Origin: Ga0077555 sp041397775
Lineage (GTDB): Bacteria > Pseudomonadota > Alphaproteobacteria > Rhizobiales > Hyphomicrobiaceae
Direction: 5' to 3'
Assembly (NCBI GenBank): GCA_041397775.1
Contig: JAWKWB010000004.1
Location: 124,001 to 188,000 of the forward strand
Length of the DNA stretch: 64,000 nucleotides
Each line of letters starts with the position of its first letter. The first letter of the stretch is position 1. Below, in pieces: positions 19,276-27,480 of this stretch. The notes below the pieces were generated by a model, which was not told where the DNA came from, did not search any database, and worked only from the letters and a program-made list of their open reading frames with translations. The position numbers and the translations under genes are program-made.

Positions 19276-20529
19276 TCAGCCACAGGCAATGTCGCTGGTG
19301 TCGCCGGCGCGGAGTGTCTCGATGTAGGGGGCAATCAGGTCGGGATCGAAGATCATGTCGTCGAAGAACCCGTCCTTGCCCAGGATCAGCCGGCCGCTGG
19401 GGGATCCCACGCCCGTGTCGACACGCAGCGCACCTTCGACCTTGGCATTGGCGCTCGGCAACAGGGTGCCGAGAGAGGCCAACGCGCGGCGGTAGATATC
19501 AGGCCGGTAGGTGTGGCGGGCGATGCGAACATTCGCATCCGACAGCTCGGCCTCGTCCCAGCGGACCATCTGCGAAAAGAACCAGAGTGCGTGGCTCGTC
19601 CAGGGAAACGAGGCTGCGCCGCCGGCGAAGTTGAGCAGTGCGGGAACGTCGCGCAGGGCGCCATCGGCAGCCAGGAGGCGGCGGGACAGGCTCGGCGCGA
19701 GCACGGCGGCGGGCAGGGCGACATATTCGGGACGGGCGAGAAGGTCGGCGAGTTCAGCGCGGTTGTGGGGCGCATCGCACCACGCGCAGGCGCGATAGAG
19801 GGAGCGGATCAAGGCGTCCACCTTGGCCGCATCCGCGCTGACCCAGGCGTCGCGGGCGGCCAGCACCTTCTCCGGACTGGAGCGCCAGATGTGCGCGTTG
19901 GTCGTCACCATCCGGCCCGAGCCCTCGGCGGCGGCGAGGCTGCCCCACGGTTCTCCGGCGCAGAAGCCGTCGATGCCGCCGTTGGCCAGTGCGGCAGGCA
20001 TGAGCGAGGGCGGGACCACCACGAATTCGACGTCGCGTCCGGGCACGATGCGGCCGGCTGCCAGCCAGTAGGCGAGTTGGTAGCGGTGGGCGGAATGCTG
20101 ATGCACGATGCCGAAGACGAGCGGCGCCATCGCGCGCTGCCTGCGCGTCGCCACCACGCGCACGAGGGCGCGGAGGGTTCCGGCTGCGTCGAGGTCGGGC
20201 TCTGCACCCTGTTCGGCCAGCGCGGACCAGATCTCATGCGATACGGTGACGGTATTGGCGCCGCAGCCGAAGGCCATGGGGACGACCAAGTTGCCGGGAA
20301 GCGGGCCCAGCCCCAGGTTGGCCGCGATCGGCAGCGGCGCCAGGGCATGGGCGACGTCGAGATGGCCCACGGCCAGGCGATCGCGGATGGTGGCCCAGGA
20401 TGTTTCGCGCGTCAGGGTGAGGATCAGGCCTTCGTCGGCCGCGAACCCCAGCTCGCGGGCGGCGATCAGGGGGGCTGCATCGAGGAGGGGGATGAACCCG
20501 GCGCGGATCTCCGCGTTGGGGCTGCTCAT
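19276..20529 (-). CDS. nasS: NasS-like nitrate/nitrite sensor protein
   Basis: A 417-residue NrtA/CmpA-type ligand-binding protein starting MSSPNAEIRAGFIPLLDAAP, with DVAHALAPLPIA and NGGIDGFCAGEPWGS typical of the nitrate-binding fold. It has no signal peptide, unlike transporter-bound NrtA, which fits NasS, the cytoplasmic nitrate sensor that holds NasT inactive. The ATG at 20529 overlaps the stop of nasT (ATGA), so the two are co-translated. NasS-NasT control of nitrate assimilation by antitermination is established in Azotobacter, Paracoccus and Bradyrhizobium. The assimilation genes themselves are not in this window. Confidence 0.8.
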   Translation of the reverse strand: MSSPNAEIRAGFIPLLDAAPLIAARELGFAADEGLILTLTRETSWATIRDRLAVGHLDVAHALAPLPIAANLGLGPLPGNLVVPMAFGCGANTVTVSHEIWSALAEQGAEPDLDAAGTLRALVRVVATRRQRAMAPLVFGIVHQHSAHRYQLAYWLAAGRIVPGRDVEFVVVPPSLMPAALANGGIDGFCAGEPWGSLAAAEGSGRMVTTNAHIWRSSPEKVLAARDAWVSADAAKVDALIRSLYRACAWCDAPHNRAELADLLARPEYVALPAAVLAPSLSRRLLAADGALRDVPALLNFAGGAASFPWTSHALWFFSQMVRWDEAELSDANVRIARHTYRPDIYRRALASLGTLLPSANAKVEGALRVDTGVGSPSGRLILGKDGFFDDMIFDPDLIAPYIETLRAGDTSDIACG

Positions 20530-21128
20530 GTCTTGTCCCCCTTGTCGAGCAGGCTGGCCGCAAGGACCAGGCTTTCGGCCACGTGCGAGATGCGGCGCGC
20601 CTGGTTCATGGCCGTGCGCCGCAGCAGTGCATAGGCGTCGGGCTCGCTGAGGCCGCGCGTGCGCATCAGGATGGCCTTGGCCTTGTCGATGACCTTGCGT
20701 TCGGCCAGCTCGTTGCGGGCGGCCTCCAGTTCCTGGCGCATGCGGTCGAAGGCGTTGAAGCGGCTGACGGCCATGTCGAGGATGGATTTGACGCGCTCCT
20801 TGCGCAGTCCATCGACGATATAGGCGGAAACGCCCGCATCGATGGCGGCCTCCGTCGCCGCCTGATCGGTCCGGTCGACGAACATGGCGACGGGGCGCTT
20901 CACGGCGCGCGAGACCTGCAGCATGTATTCGAGCTGGTCGCGGTTCGGGTTCTCCAGGTCGATGAAGACGACGTCGGGGTCCACATCGACGATGCGGCGC
21001 AGCACCTCGGCCATGTCGCTGATGACGATGACATGATCGATGCCGGCCTCGCGCAAGCCTTCCTCGATCACCGACGCGCGAATGCGGTTGGCGTCGATCA
21101 CGACGATTCTGAGCGGCTTGTCGATCAT
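20526..21128 (-). CDS. nasT: NasT-like ANTAR antiterminator
   Basis: A 200-residue response-regulator-like protein. The receiver domain begins LRIVVIDANRIRA and has the acceptor-region DVVFIDLENPNRDQ. The C-terminal ANTAR domain (KAKAILMRTRGLSEPDAYAL ... AMNQARRI) binds paired hairpins in leader RNA and prevents transcription termination. It is translationally coupled to nasS. In the known system NasT is released from NasS by nitrate and activates nas/nir leaders. Confidence in family is high; the target is inferred. Confidence 0.85.
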   Translation of the reverse strand: MIDKPLRIVVIDANRIRASVIEEGLREAGIDHVIVISDMAEVLRRIVDVDPDVVFIDLENPNRDQLEYMLQVSRAVKRPVAMFVDRTDQAATEAAIDAGVSAYIVDGLRKERVKSILDMAVSRFNAFDRMRQELEAARNELAERKVIDKAKAILMRTRGLSEPDAYALLRRTAMNQARRISHVAESLVLAASLLDKGDKT

Positions 21129-21292
21129 GCCGCATCATGTGTGCGGTGCAGCAAACTGGCAAGTCGCAACTTTGGATGGGCCCACCGGCGCGCTCCCCGG
21201 CACGGTCAAGCCGACGTCCCTTGGCGTTGCGCAGGAGGCGCGCAAGCACGGGCTCGCGTGGAGATCGAGCCCGTGCCGCGGTCGGCCAACGA

Positions 21293-21562
21293 TCAGGCGG
21301 CGGGCAGGCGCTCTGCGAGGCGGTCGATGGCTGCGTCGATCTTCTGCAGCGTGCGGCTCAGTACGCCGGACTGGCGGTAGGTGCGCATGCCGTCGTCCGA
21401 TGCGCTCAACTGCAAGAGGACGTCGATGCGCCAGCGTTCGAGGGTCGCCATCTTCTCTCCGCGCGTCATCAGGACTTCGTCCACGACCTCTTGCGGCGAG
21501 GCGAAGACGGCGGCGGGATTGTACTTGGCCGCATCGCGCGGCAGTCGAGCAATCTGGCTCAT
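21293..21562 (-). CDS. Small hypothetical protein next to nasT
   Basis: An 89-residue protein. The start is the ATG at 21562 behind a strong GGAGGAG site; the longer frame upstream has no support. It begins MSQIARLPRDAAKYNP and has two amphipathic helices with DEVLMTRGEKMATLERWRID and a terminal helix rich in Leu/Arg. Short proteins of this type are common near nitrate and stress genes in alphaproteobacteria, but I know of no assigned function. It is upstream of nasT in the same direction, with a 164-bp gap. Confidence 0.6.
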   Translation of the reverse strand: MSQIARLPRDAAKYNPAAVFASPQEVVDEVLMTRGEKMATLERWRIDVLLQLSASDDGMRTYRQSGVLSRTLQKIDAAIDRLAERLPAA

Positions 21563-22147
21563 TTGCTCCTCCAGGGAACAGTGACGCTTTACAAGGTTGC
21601 CCGCATCGCAAATGCCGACGCTGAGGTGGCTTTCGCCACACAGCCGCGCCGGTCGTCCCTGCATCGCACCGAACGTGGTGCGCGTGCGCCCCTCCTGTGC
21701 CTTTGCCCGTCCCGGAATCGCAAGACCCGCACCCTGCCTGCGGCAGATCTTGGTGCAACGCGCGATCGGGAGCCGAGAGGCGCGCATTCGCGTGCGAACC
21801 GCTACCGACTCAAAGCATGCCGGTAGGATCGGGGATCAATAGGACGGAAATGGGGACATCCGGTAGCCAAAGCAAGACGTTCGCCATCGTTCCGCCTTTT
21901 TCGGTGCCCGAGGCCGCATGCAACGTCAGAACAACGCCGATGCCTGCGTCCGGGTTCCCTTGCCTGCGCGGGCGCGGCGTGGAGTGGCGAGCGTCTGCAA
22001 CATCTGCTTGATCGATGCGAGCGGCCGGGTTCACGGCTTGGCTCCGCCGTGTGCGCTGCTGCGCTCCGCTCGGGAGCCGGCCAGAACAGAGGATGGATAG
22101 TGTCAGGGATGCTGCCGGTTCAAAGTGTCAGGGACGTACCCTGTCGT
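21563..22147. other. Intergenic stretch, core/island junction
   Basis: No convincing gene in 585 bp. Two copies of AGTGTCAGGGA occur at about 22099 and 22121, which may be insertion-sequence end remnants. I searched by eye for a copy of the tRNA-Thr 3' end that would mark the left island boundary and did not see one. Confidence 0.35.
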
Positions 22148-22801
22148 TCAGATGCCGGCAAAAATCAGTTGCCCCCCGAAAACCGGCACCGCCTCGGGGA
22201 ACTCCTGGAACAAACGATCCATGTTCTGCTGAAAAAATTCAACGAGCTGTGGATAGGACATCTCTTTTGTCCGCAGCTGGTCGCCATATGAATCGGCCGC
22301 ATGATTCATGTCTTGAAGGTTGACGTCAACGGCCAGCCCCCCACCCCAATAAATAATATCGAATGTCTTCCCAACATTTCCCGGGTCGAGGAGCGCCCTG
22401 GGCCCGCCAGCCAGAAGGTCCAATTCGCGACCTCGGCTGCCATTGGATGCGAAATCCCAGTTGTCTTTTTCTGATGTGATTGTTCCGACGAAACGCATTT
22501 CTCCGTCGACCAACCGAAACGTGCCGTTCACCTTGAATGAAGCCATTCCGTAGTTCAGAGCCCGGTCGTACCAATCCTGCCCGAATGGGTCTCGGAGATA
22601 GAAATCAACGATGAGGGTTTGGTTTAAAGACTGGCCATCGACGGCTGATTCCAGCTGACTCATGAATGAAGGATGCTGAGACAAAGGCTCCATAATGTAG
22701 GTGCTATATTTTTCAAACAGCGATCGCGCAGGAACTGTGATTGCCTGCCCATTTCCGGTTAGATAGTTGTCCAGAAACTCTCGCGTCATTGGGAGCGTCA
22801 T
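22148..22801 (-). CDS. Hypothetical protein of RTX-like gene cluster
   Basis: A 217-residue soluble-looking protein (MTLPMTREFLDNYLTGNG...) with a mixed alpha/beta composition. It includes DWYDRALNYGMASFKVNG and a later acidic/aromatic C-terminus. No signal peptide. It is the third gene of a minus-strand unit behind the RTX-like protein and the lipoprotein. An effector/immunity or secretion-linked role is possible from context only; the family is not recognised. Confidence 0.55.
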   Translation of the reverse strand: MTLPMTREFLDNYLTGNGQAITVPARSLFEKYSTYIMEPLSQHPSFMSQLESAVDGQSLNQTLIVDFYLRDPFGQDWYDRALNYGMASFKVNGTFRLVDGEMRFVGTITSEKDNWDFASNGSRGRELDLLAGGPRALLDPGNVGKTFDIIYWGGGLAVDVNLQDMNHAADSYGDQLRTKEMSYPQLVEFFQQNMDRLFQEFPEAVPVFGGQLIFAGI

Positions 22802-22849
22802 GCACCACCCTCCTCAATGTTTTTGGTCTACGAGTAAATAATGTTGACT

Positions 22850-23395
22850 TTATTTCGACCACGGGACGCGCTTTAACGTCTCTTCATTATCTATTGCGCA
22901 TTCCTCGGATCTGCCGTTCCCTGATATTCCATTTCCCCGGAAATCGATGGAGCGCACCTTCATGCGTCCGGTCATCATTGCGTGAATGGACAACTTTCTC
23001 GAACAGCCGCTTCGGCTGCCTAAAATGTGAGTCACAACAAATACATACCATGGGCAGCCATCTGGTCCCGGACCATCAAACCGCTGGGTCGAGTAATAAC
23101 CTCTTTGGAGCGGCAATGTTTGTGTGGGTAAGGATTTGCTGGGTTCTGCATTGTCCAATGACTGCATGGTGCCGCCGAAAGATGTGAATACATCCAGGAA
23201 TTTCGGATTTGACTTGATTTCCCTCCTGACCTCGTCGAAGGCCTCGAAATCACTGCGGTCGGCGCTGAGGCAAGGCTCTTCGAGCCAATTTCCACTGCAG
23301 CCGACGAGGGACACGGATGCGGCGCAGATACCGAAGAAGGCGAGTATCGACGTGTAGCGCGCATTGCGCAGTGCTTTTGTGCCCGTCAATGACAT
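22850..23395 (-). CDS. Small lipoprotein
   Basis: A protein of about 181 residues starting MSLTGTKALRNARYTS. It has a hydrophobic segment and a lipobox, SLVGC, so the mature protein should be lipid-anchored at the new N-terminal Cys (about residue 32). A TTG four codons upstream is an alternative start. It has several cysteines (NWLEEPCLSA, DGCPWYVF, GCSRK) that could form disulfides. Its start lies a few bases upstream of the stop of the RTX-like gene, so the two are coupled. An immunity-type role would be conjecture. Confidence 0.6.
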   Translation of the reverse strand: MSLTGTKALRNARYTSILAFFGICAASVSLVGCSGNWLEEPCLSADRSDFEAFDEVRREIKSNPKFLDVFTSFGGTMQSLDNAEPSKSLPTQTLPLQRGYYSTQRFDGPGPDGCPWYVFVVTHILGSRSGCSRKLSIHAMMTGRMKVRSIDFRGNGISGNGRSEECAIDNEETLKRVPWSK

Positions 23396-24441
23396 TCTCC
23401 TGTGCAATGGATCGGAGCACTCTTGGGTCCTGCGATCTTGTGGGAGCCACGCCAGTCGTCCTCATTGGCGTCCTGCCAGACGCGGAGGCTGGCGAAATCG
23501 TCGTCGATCGCGTCGTGCCGGAGGCGCGCAGGGAAGGAGACGACTTTGCCGTCGTGATTGGTATCGAGCGTCTCCAGAACCTCGAAGCCGCGCATTTTTC
23601 CGTTGGCCCTTCGGTTGCCCACACGGCAACCGGGCTTGTTTCTGGCCCTTCGGTTGCCCACACGGCAACCGGGCTTGTTCGTCGCCCTTCGGTTGCCCAC
23701 GGTGCAACCGGGCCGGGCTCTCTTGCTGCCTTCGGATGCCCACACAGCATCCGGCGTGACGGTTCCATTGCCGTTACGGTCGAAGACCAGGAGGCGAGCG
23801 TCGCCCTTCACCCAGCCCGTGCGCTCGGCAAACCCATCGCCGCCGTAGTCCAGATGGGCGTTGGAATTGGCCAACGAGATCAGCTCGACCCCATCACCGT
23901 CGAGATCGAGGACGAGGGGGTCTTTGAGATAGCGCTTCAGCGGATCTGGAATGAGTGAACCCGGTACATTGCCAAGCCAGCTATCAACCAAGGAAAGTCC
24001 AGACATCATTGTCCGCCAGAGGGTTCTTACCATCTCCAATTCTTGCGCCATGGGCCCTGATACCGCCGTCAGCGTGGTGTAGCCACCATATGCGCCGGCA
24101 GAAACATTCGTTGTAGCGCTGAAATTTACTCCAAGTGGCGTTCCGTCGCCGGCGACCATTACCCCAGTTCCAAATGGACCAGCGACACCGATGTATCCCC
24201 CGGCCCCTTCCATATGCGTGGCTGGTCGGTCTTTTTTGAAAACAAAGACGTCGGCAAACATATCTGCAGGTATTATTCCTGCGGCGTCTCCACTGAAGAC
24301 TGTTTCAAACTTGTGCCATCGACCGGTTTTGCCATCCCTCACATAGCCTGCTTGTCTTCCAATCTCGACACCAGTGCCAGTTCCGGGGATGGGGCGGACC
24401 GTAAAGGTGCATCCAGTGGAGAACCCCCAAGTGTAAGTCAT
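23386..24441 (-). CDS. RTX/hemolysin-like protein with in-frame palindromic repeats
   Basis: A 351-residue protein. The middle holds the RTX/hemolysin-tail signature DPLVLDLDGDGVELISL ... DGFAERTGWVKGDARLLVFD and RNGNG, with Ca-binding Asp-rich loops; DTNHDGKV follows later. Between RNGNG and RGFEVLETLD, where family members usually carry a short SELFG-type segment, there are three 13-residue repeats of type PGCxVGNRRAxNK plus a worn fourth. They are encoded by 39-bp palindromic DNA units. The C-terminus (VWQDANEDDWRGSHK...) departs from the family and may be shifted. The 5' neighbour overlaps by ATGA. Confidence 0.65.
   Translation of the reverse strand: MTYTWGFSTGCTFTVRPIPGTGTGVEIGRQAGYVRDGKTGRWHKFETVFSGDAAGIIPADMFADVFVFKKDRPATHMEGAGGYIGVAGPFGTGVMVAGDGTPLGVNFSATTNVSAGAYGGYTTLTAVSGPMAQELEMVRTLWRTMMSGLSLVDSWLGNVPGSLIPDPLKRYLKDPLVLDLDGDGVELISLANSNAHLDYGGDGFAERTGWVKGDARLLVFDRNGNGTVTPDAVWASEGSKRARPGCTVGNRRATNKPGCRVGNRRARNKPGCRVGNRRANGKMRGFEVLETLDTNHDGKVVSFPARLRHDAIDDDFASLRVWQDANEDDWRGSHKIAGPKSAPIHCTGECH
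23605..23756. repeat. 39-bp palindromic repeats inside the RTX-like gene
   Basis: Units start at 23605, 23644 and 23683, exactly 39 bp apart, each with the hairpin CGGTTGC-CCACACG-GCAACCG or a close relative. A fourth, degenerate unit near 23727 has CGGATGC-CCACACA-GCATCCG, in which both arms changed together so that pairing is kept. The spacing of 39 (13 codons) keeps the host frame open. Confidence 0.75.
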
Positions 24442-24599
24442 GCGCCCCTCTTGATGCTGATGAGTCCGATTGCTATCGCCGCAAATACCAAAATATATGC
24501 CGCGACGTTTCGTCTTTTCTCAATTTTCGCAATTCTGTTGTCGGCCTTTTCTTGAGGATGACGACGGGCGCGACGAACTAAGAAATCGTGGACAATCAT
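24438..24599 (-). CDS. Small membrane protein
   Basis: A 53-residue peptide: a basic N-terminal half (MIVHDFLVRRARRHPQEKAD) and one membrane helix (VAAYILVFAAIAIGLISI). Its stop overlaps the start of the RTX-like gene by four bases (ATGA), which supports a real coupled gene. Function unknown. It lies just outside the left inverted repeat of the IS1595 element. Confidence 0.45.
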   Translation of the reverse strand: MIVHDFLVRRARRHPQEKADNRIAKIEKRRNVAAYILVFAAIAIGLISIKRGA

Positions 24600-24683
24600 G
24601 TTTATTAGCGTTAGGTAGGGAAGTATGCACTTGACATAGCCAGCTACCGGACATATATTATCCTTGTGAAAGGGGATAGTGTC

Positions 24684-25631
24684 ATGTCCAAGAAGTACAT
24701 CGACCCAACCAATTCCATGTTCCATGACGAGGATGCAGCGCGCGCCTATTTTGAATCGCAGCGCTGGCCCGATGGTAACGTGATTTGCCCGCATTGCGAA
24801 TCTGAGAACGTCAACCGGCTGGAGGGAAAGAGCACTCGTCCCGGACTTTTCCAGTGCAATTCCTGCCGCGAGCACTTCACCGTCACGGTCGGAACCGTCA
24901 TGGAGTCGAGCCACCTGCCGCTAACCAAGTGGGCTCTTGCCTTCCACAAGATGGCTGCCAGCAAGAAGGGCATGTCAGCCAAGCAGATGCAGCGCGAGCT
25001 GAACCTTGGCAGCTACCGCACGGCATGGTTCCTCTGCCATCGCATCCGTGAGGCCATGCGCCTCGATGACGATACGTCGGGGCCGATTGGCGGCGAGGGA
25101 AAGACCGTGGAATCTGACGAGACGTTCGTCGGAGGAAAGGCAAAGAACGTCCATCGCGGCAAGCCGGTCCCGCCGAAGCATGCTGTCCATGCCTTGGTCG
25201 AGCGTGGTGGTCCGGCCCGCGTGAAGCATGTCCCTGACGTGTCAGCCAAGACGCTCCGCAAAGCCATAAAGAAGCACGTCGATCCGAAGTCCACCATGAA
25301 CACGGACGAAGCGCTGCAATACTATCACATGCGCAAGGAGTTCGCGGCGCACGGAGCGGTGAACCATTCGCAGGGCGAGTACGTCTCGAAGGACGGAAAG
25401 ACGCACATCCAGTCTGCCGAGTCGTTCTTTGCCGTGTTCAAGCGCGGCGTCATGGGCTCGTTCCACAGCGTCTCAGAGCGCCACTTGCAGCGATATCTGG
25501 ACGAGTTCGAGTTCCGGTGGAATACGCGGGCATCACTTGAGATCGAAGACGCGGAGCGTGCGCGCCGCATGGTGAACGGCGCGGCAGGCAAGCGCCTGAA
25601 GTATCGTCCCCCTAGTGGCGCGGTGCGTTGA
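24684..25631 (+). CDS. IS1595-family (ISXO2-like) transposase
   Basis: A 315-residue transposase. An N-terminal zinc ribbon (CPHCESENV ... CNSCREHF) is followed by the ISXO2-like DDE/DDEN catalytic domain: ESDETFVGG, MNTDEALQYY and the later SFFAVFKRGVMGSFHSVS with RYLDEFEFRWN. The ATG at 24684 follows AAAGGGG. The motifs look intact, so it may be active. It lies within 23-bp inverted repeats. Confidence 0.9.
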   Translation: MSKKYIDPTNSMFHDEDAARAYFESQRWPDGNVICPHCESENVNRLEGKSTRPGLFQCNSCREHFTVTVGTVMESSHLPLTKWALAFHKMAASKKGMSAKQMQRELNLGSYRTAWFLCHRIREAMRLDDDTSGPIGGEGKTVESDETFVGGKAKNVHRGKPVPPKHAVHALVERGGPARVKHVPDVSAKTLRKAIKKHVDPKSTMNTDEALQYYHMRKEFAAHGAVNHSQGEYVSKDGKTHIQSAESFFAVFKRGVMGSFHSVSERHLQRYLDEFEFRWNTRASLEIEDAERARRMVNGAAGKRLKYRPPSGAVR

Positions 25632-25633
25632 AG

Positions 25634-25822
25634 CTAAGTACGCTTCACGTCACCGTCGTCGGAAGCGGTAAGTTCGTCCTGCCGCTTCTTTTTCCCCTTC
25701 TTCATCTCCTTGTGAGGCTTAGGGGGAGTATTGAGGGCGCGCCTAACTGCATCGTCCATTCGCCGCTGAACGGTGGCAGAATCGCCAATCTCGTCGCCGT
25801 CTTTTTTCCTAGATTGTGTCAT
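25634..25822 (-). CDS. Small basic passenger protein
   Basis: A 62-residue Lys/Arg/Asp-rich peptide (MTQSRKKDGDEIGDSA...) with DDAVRRALNTPPKPHKEMKK. Short frames of this kind are often found directly after ISXO2-like transposases in alphaproteobacteria. Its ATG overlaps, on the other strand, the ATG of the next passenger gene (25820-25823), so the two are divergent with shared start codons. Function unknown. Confidence 0.45.
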   Translation of the reverse strand: MTQSRKKDGDEIGDSATVQRRMDDAVRRALNTPPKPHKEMKKGKKKRQDELTASDDGDVKRT

Positions 25823-26417
25823 GGCGCGAAAGCATAGACCAGATCCAGATCCGAGGGAAGTCTACAGGCAGGCTGTAAGATTTCAATTGGCAGATCATGT
25901 ATTGCGGCGATCAGCGGCATCCGAAGAGAGCCAGACGGTCGTCGATTACATTATGATCCCAGGAATGGTTCTATCATCGTTCACTTCCGAGTTATTCATG
26001 AAATGTCTCATCTTGATAGAAGGAAAATCCCCGAAAGACGAACACCATCTATCTAGATTGTTTGAAATGCTGCACAGCAATACGAAAGAGCAGCTTCGCA
26101 GTTTATGGTCGGCGGAAGTTGCTTGGAATGAGTTGGAGTTTCAAGAGAACGAAAGAAAATTTAATGCAACGATCCCGCGAGATTTAGATTCCGCCTTGAT
26201 GGACTGCGGAAATTCTTTCGTATTGATGCGATACCTATACGAAGACCCAAAGAGAGCAAAGTTCTACATAGTTGACCTGCCAAGCGCGTTGCGCAACCTC
26301 ATTCGAGAACGCATGCCATCATGGGAGCCATCAAAGCTGTCCATTGAACTCAATCCACATTCCTTGGTCATTGAACCCCACAACCATGCGCCACGGCGTG
26401 GCCGACCATTGCGGTAG
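25821..26417 (+). CDS. Hypothetical passenger protein, possible HEPN-like
   Basis: A 198-residue protein (MARKHRPDPDPREVYRQ). It has a helix-rich core with DYIMIPGMVLSSFTSELFMKCLI, resembling predicted HEPN-like helical proteins that begin with a hydrophobic helix and 'SELxxKCLL' followed by HxLxxLF (here HHLSRLFEML). HEPN proteins are often RNases, but no clear RxxxxH catalytic motif is visible, so nuclease activity is unsupported. GC content is clearly lower than the core genes. It lies inside the IS element as cargo. Confidence 0.55.
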   Translation: MARKHRPDPDPREVYRQAVRFQLADHVLRRSAASEESQTVVDYIMIPGMVLSSFTSELFMKCLILIEGKSPKDEHHLSRLFEMLHSNTKEQLRSLWSAEVAWNELEFQENERKFNATIPRDLDSALMDCGNSFVLMRYLYEDPKRAKFYIVDLPSALRNLIRERMPSWEPSKLSIELNPHSLVIEPHNHAPRRGRPLR

Positions 26418-26594
26418 ATAGTCGATTATCAATCCGCCACCCTCAATGTTAACTTCGTCCGACGTTCCGCCAATGGACATTATTTTGGCCCCAACGAGTT
26501 TCTCGAGCTCGTTCTCACCACCGTTTGGCATCCAACCCGCATGAGGCAGCGCAGCCACAATTGCCAGTTTGCGGTAATCAAGATTTTCACACAC
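26331..26594 (-). CDS. Hypothetical passenger protein
   Basis: An 87-residue frame from a GTG at 26594 (VCENLDYRKLAIVAALPHAG). It has a protein-like alternation of hydrophobic and polar residues (IMSIGGTSDEVNIEGGGLIID). Its 3' end overlaps the 3' end of the convergent gene by 87 bp. It ends inside the IS element, before the right inverted repeat. No family is recognised. Confidence 0.4.
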   Translation of the reverse strand: MCENLDYRKLAIVAALPHAGWMPNGGENELEKLVGAKIMSIGGTSDEVNIEGGGLIIDYLPQWSATPWRMVVGFNDQGMWIEFNGQL

Positions 26595-26689
26595 GGCGCG
26601 CCTCCGTCCCCGGAATTGCGCCGTGATTGCCGGCCTGTCGGCAATCCTTATGCCGTGATTCGCCTGCTATGCAAAGTGCATACGTCCCC

Positions 26690-27480
26690 TTGCGGAAATA
26701 AAAGGCCAGCACCATCGTATGTTTTGCGAGGCAGAATATGTCGCCTCGGCGGAATACGCAAGGTTTTGGCGGCAACTTAATTCTGGCATTATCGAAACAG
26801 GTGAGTTTCGCCGCTTCGCCAAGGGAAACCGTGAAGTCTGGCTGAATGCGTCCTATACAGTCCGCTACGGCAATGACGGCAAGCCCATGCAGGTTATCAA
26901 ATACGCGAATGACATCACCGCAAAGAAGAGCGCCACGACGCGCAGCAACGAGGCGATTTCATCCGTCTCTGCCGCGACACACGAATTGAACGCGTCAATT
27001 TCCGATATATCGAAGAGCCTCTCAAACTCCAGGCATGCGGCTGAACAGGCTCAGGCCATTACATTAAAGTCGGAAAAATCGGTTGACGGGCTTCTTAAAT
27101 CGGCTGGCTCCATGACCGGCATCCTCAAGATCATCTCGGATATTTCGGGGCAGATCAATCTTTTAGCTCTCAACGCATCCATCGAGGCGGCGCGCGCCGG
27201 AGACGTTGGTAGAGGGTTTGCCGTCGTTGCTGACGAGGTCAAATCCCTTGCCTCTCAGGTCGGCACGTCTTCTGCCAATATTTCGCAGGAGATCGATACG
27301 ATGCAATCCGTCGTTCACGACGTCGCAGGCTCCCTTCACGATATCCAGAACTCCATTAACAATGTTGTCGACATGGCTTCAACCGTTGCGGCCGCTGCCG
27401 AAGAGCAATCGGCCGTCACCAATGATATCTCGAACAATATGACGACCATCACCGACCTCATCAGCCAGATCGGCAATTGA
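26690..27480 (+). pseudogene. Methyl-accepting chemotaxis protein, 5' truncated
   Basis: The reading frame is open from the right inverted repeat of the IS element: LAEIKGQHHRMFCE continues into EYARFWRQLNSG, FRRFAKGNREVWL and VIKYANDIT, the second half of a PAS domain. The methyl-accepting signalling domain follows, with the hairpin tip EISGQINLLALNASIEAARAG-type core (about 27140-27210) and a C-terminal helix to 27480. The start of the PAS domain and everything before it are missing. No 5' half exists at the left side of the element, so insertion was followed by deletion or recombination. Confidence 0.8.

Larger units (their letters stand above)
24618..26688 (+). mobile_element. IS1595-family insertion element with passenger genes
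   Basis: Terminal inverted repeats of 23 bp (24618-24640 and 26666-26688) match at 20 positions without gaps. Both begin GGGA and share GTATGCACTT and CATAGC. The 2071-bp interior encodes an ISXO2-like transposase and up to three passenger frames, as is known for some IS1595-family groups. The 8-bp flanks differ (GTTAGGTA against CTTGCGGA), so there is no target duplication and a rearrangement after insertion is likely. The right end cuts into a chemoreceptor gene. Confidence 0.75.

Noticed and set aside
19093..20634. 513-codon plus-strand open frame
   Set aside because: Antisense of nasS; it also begins inside the GT2 gene.
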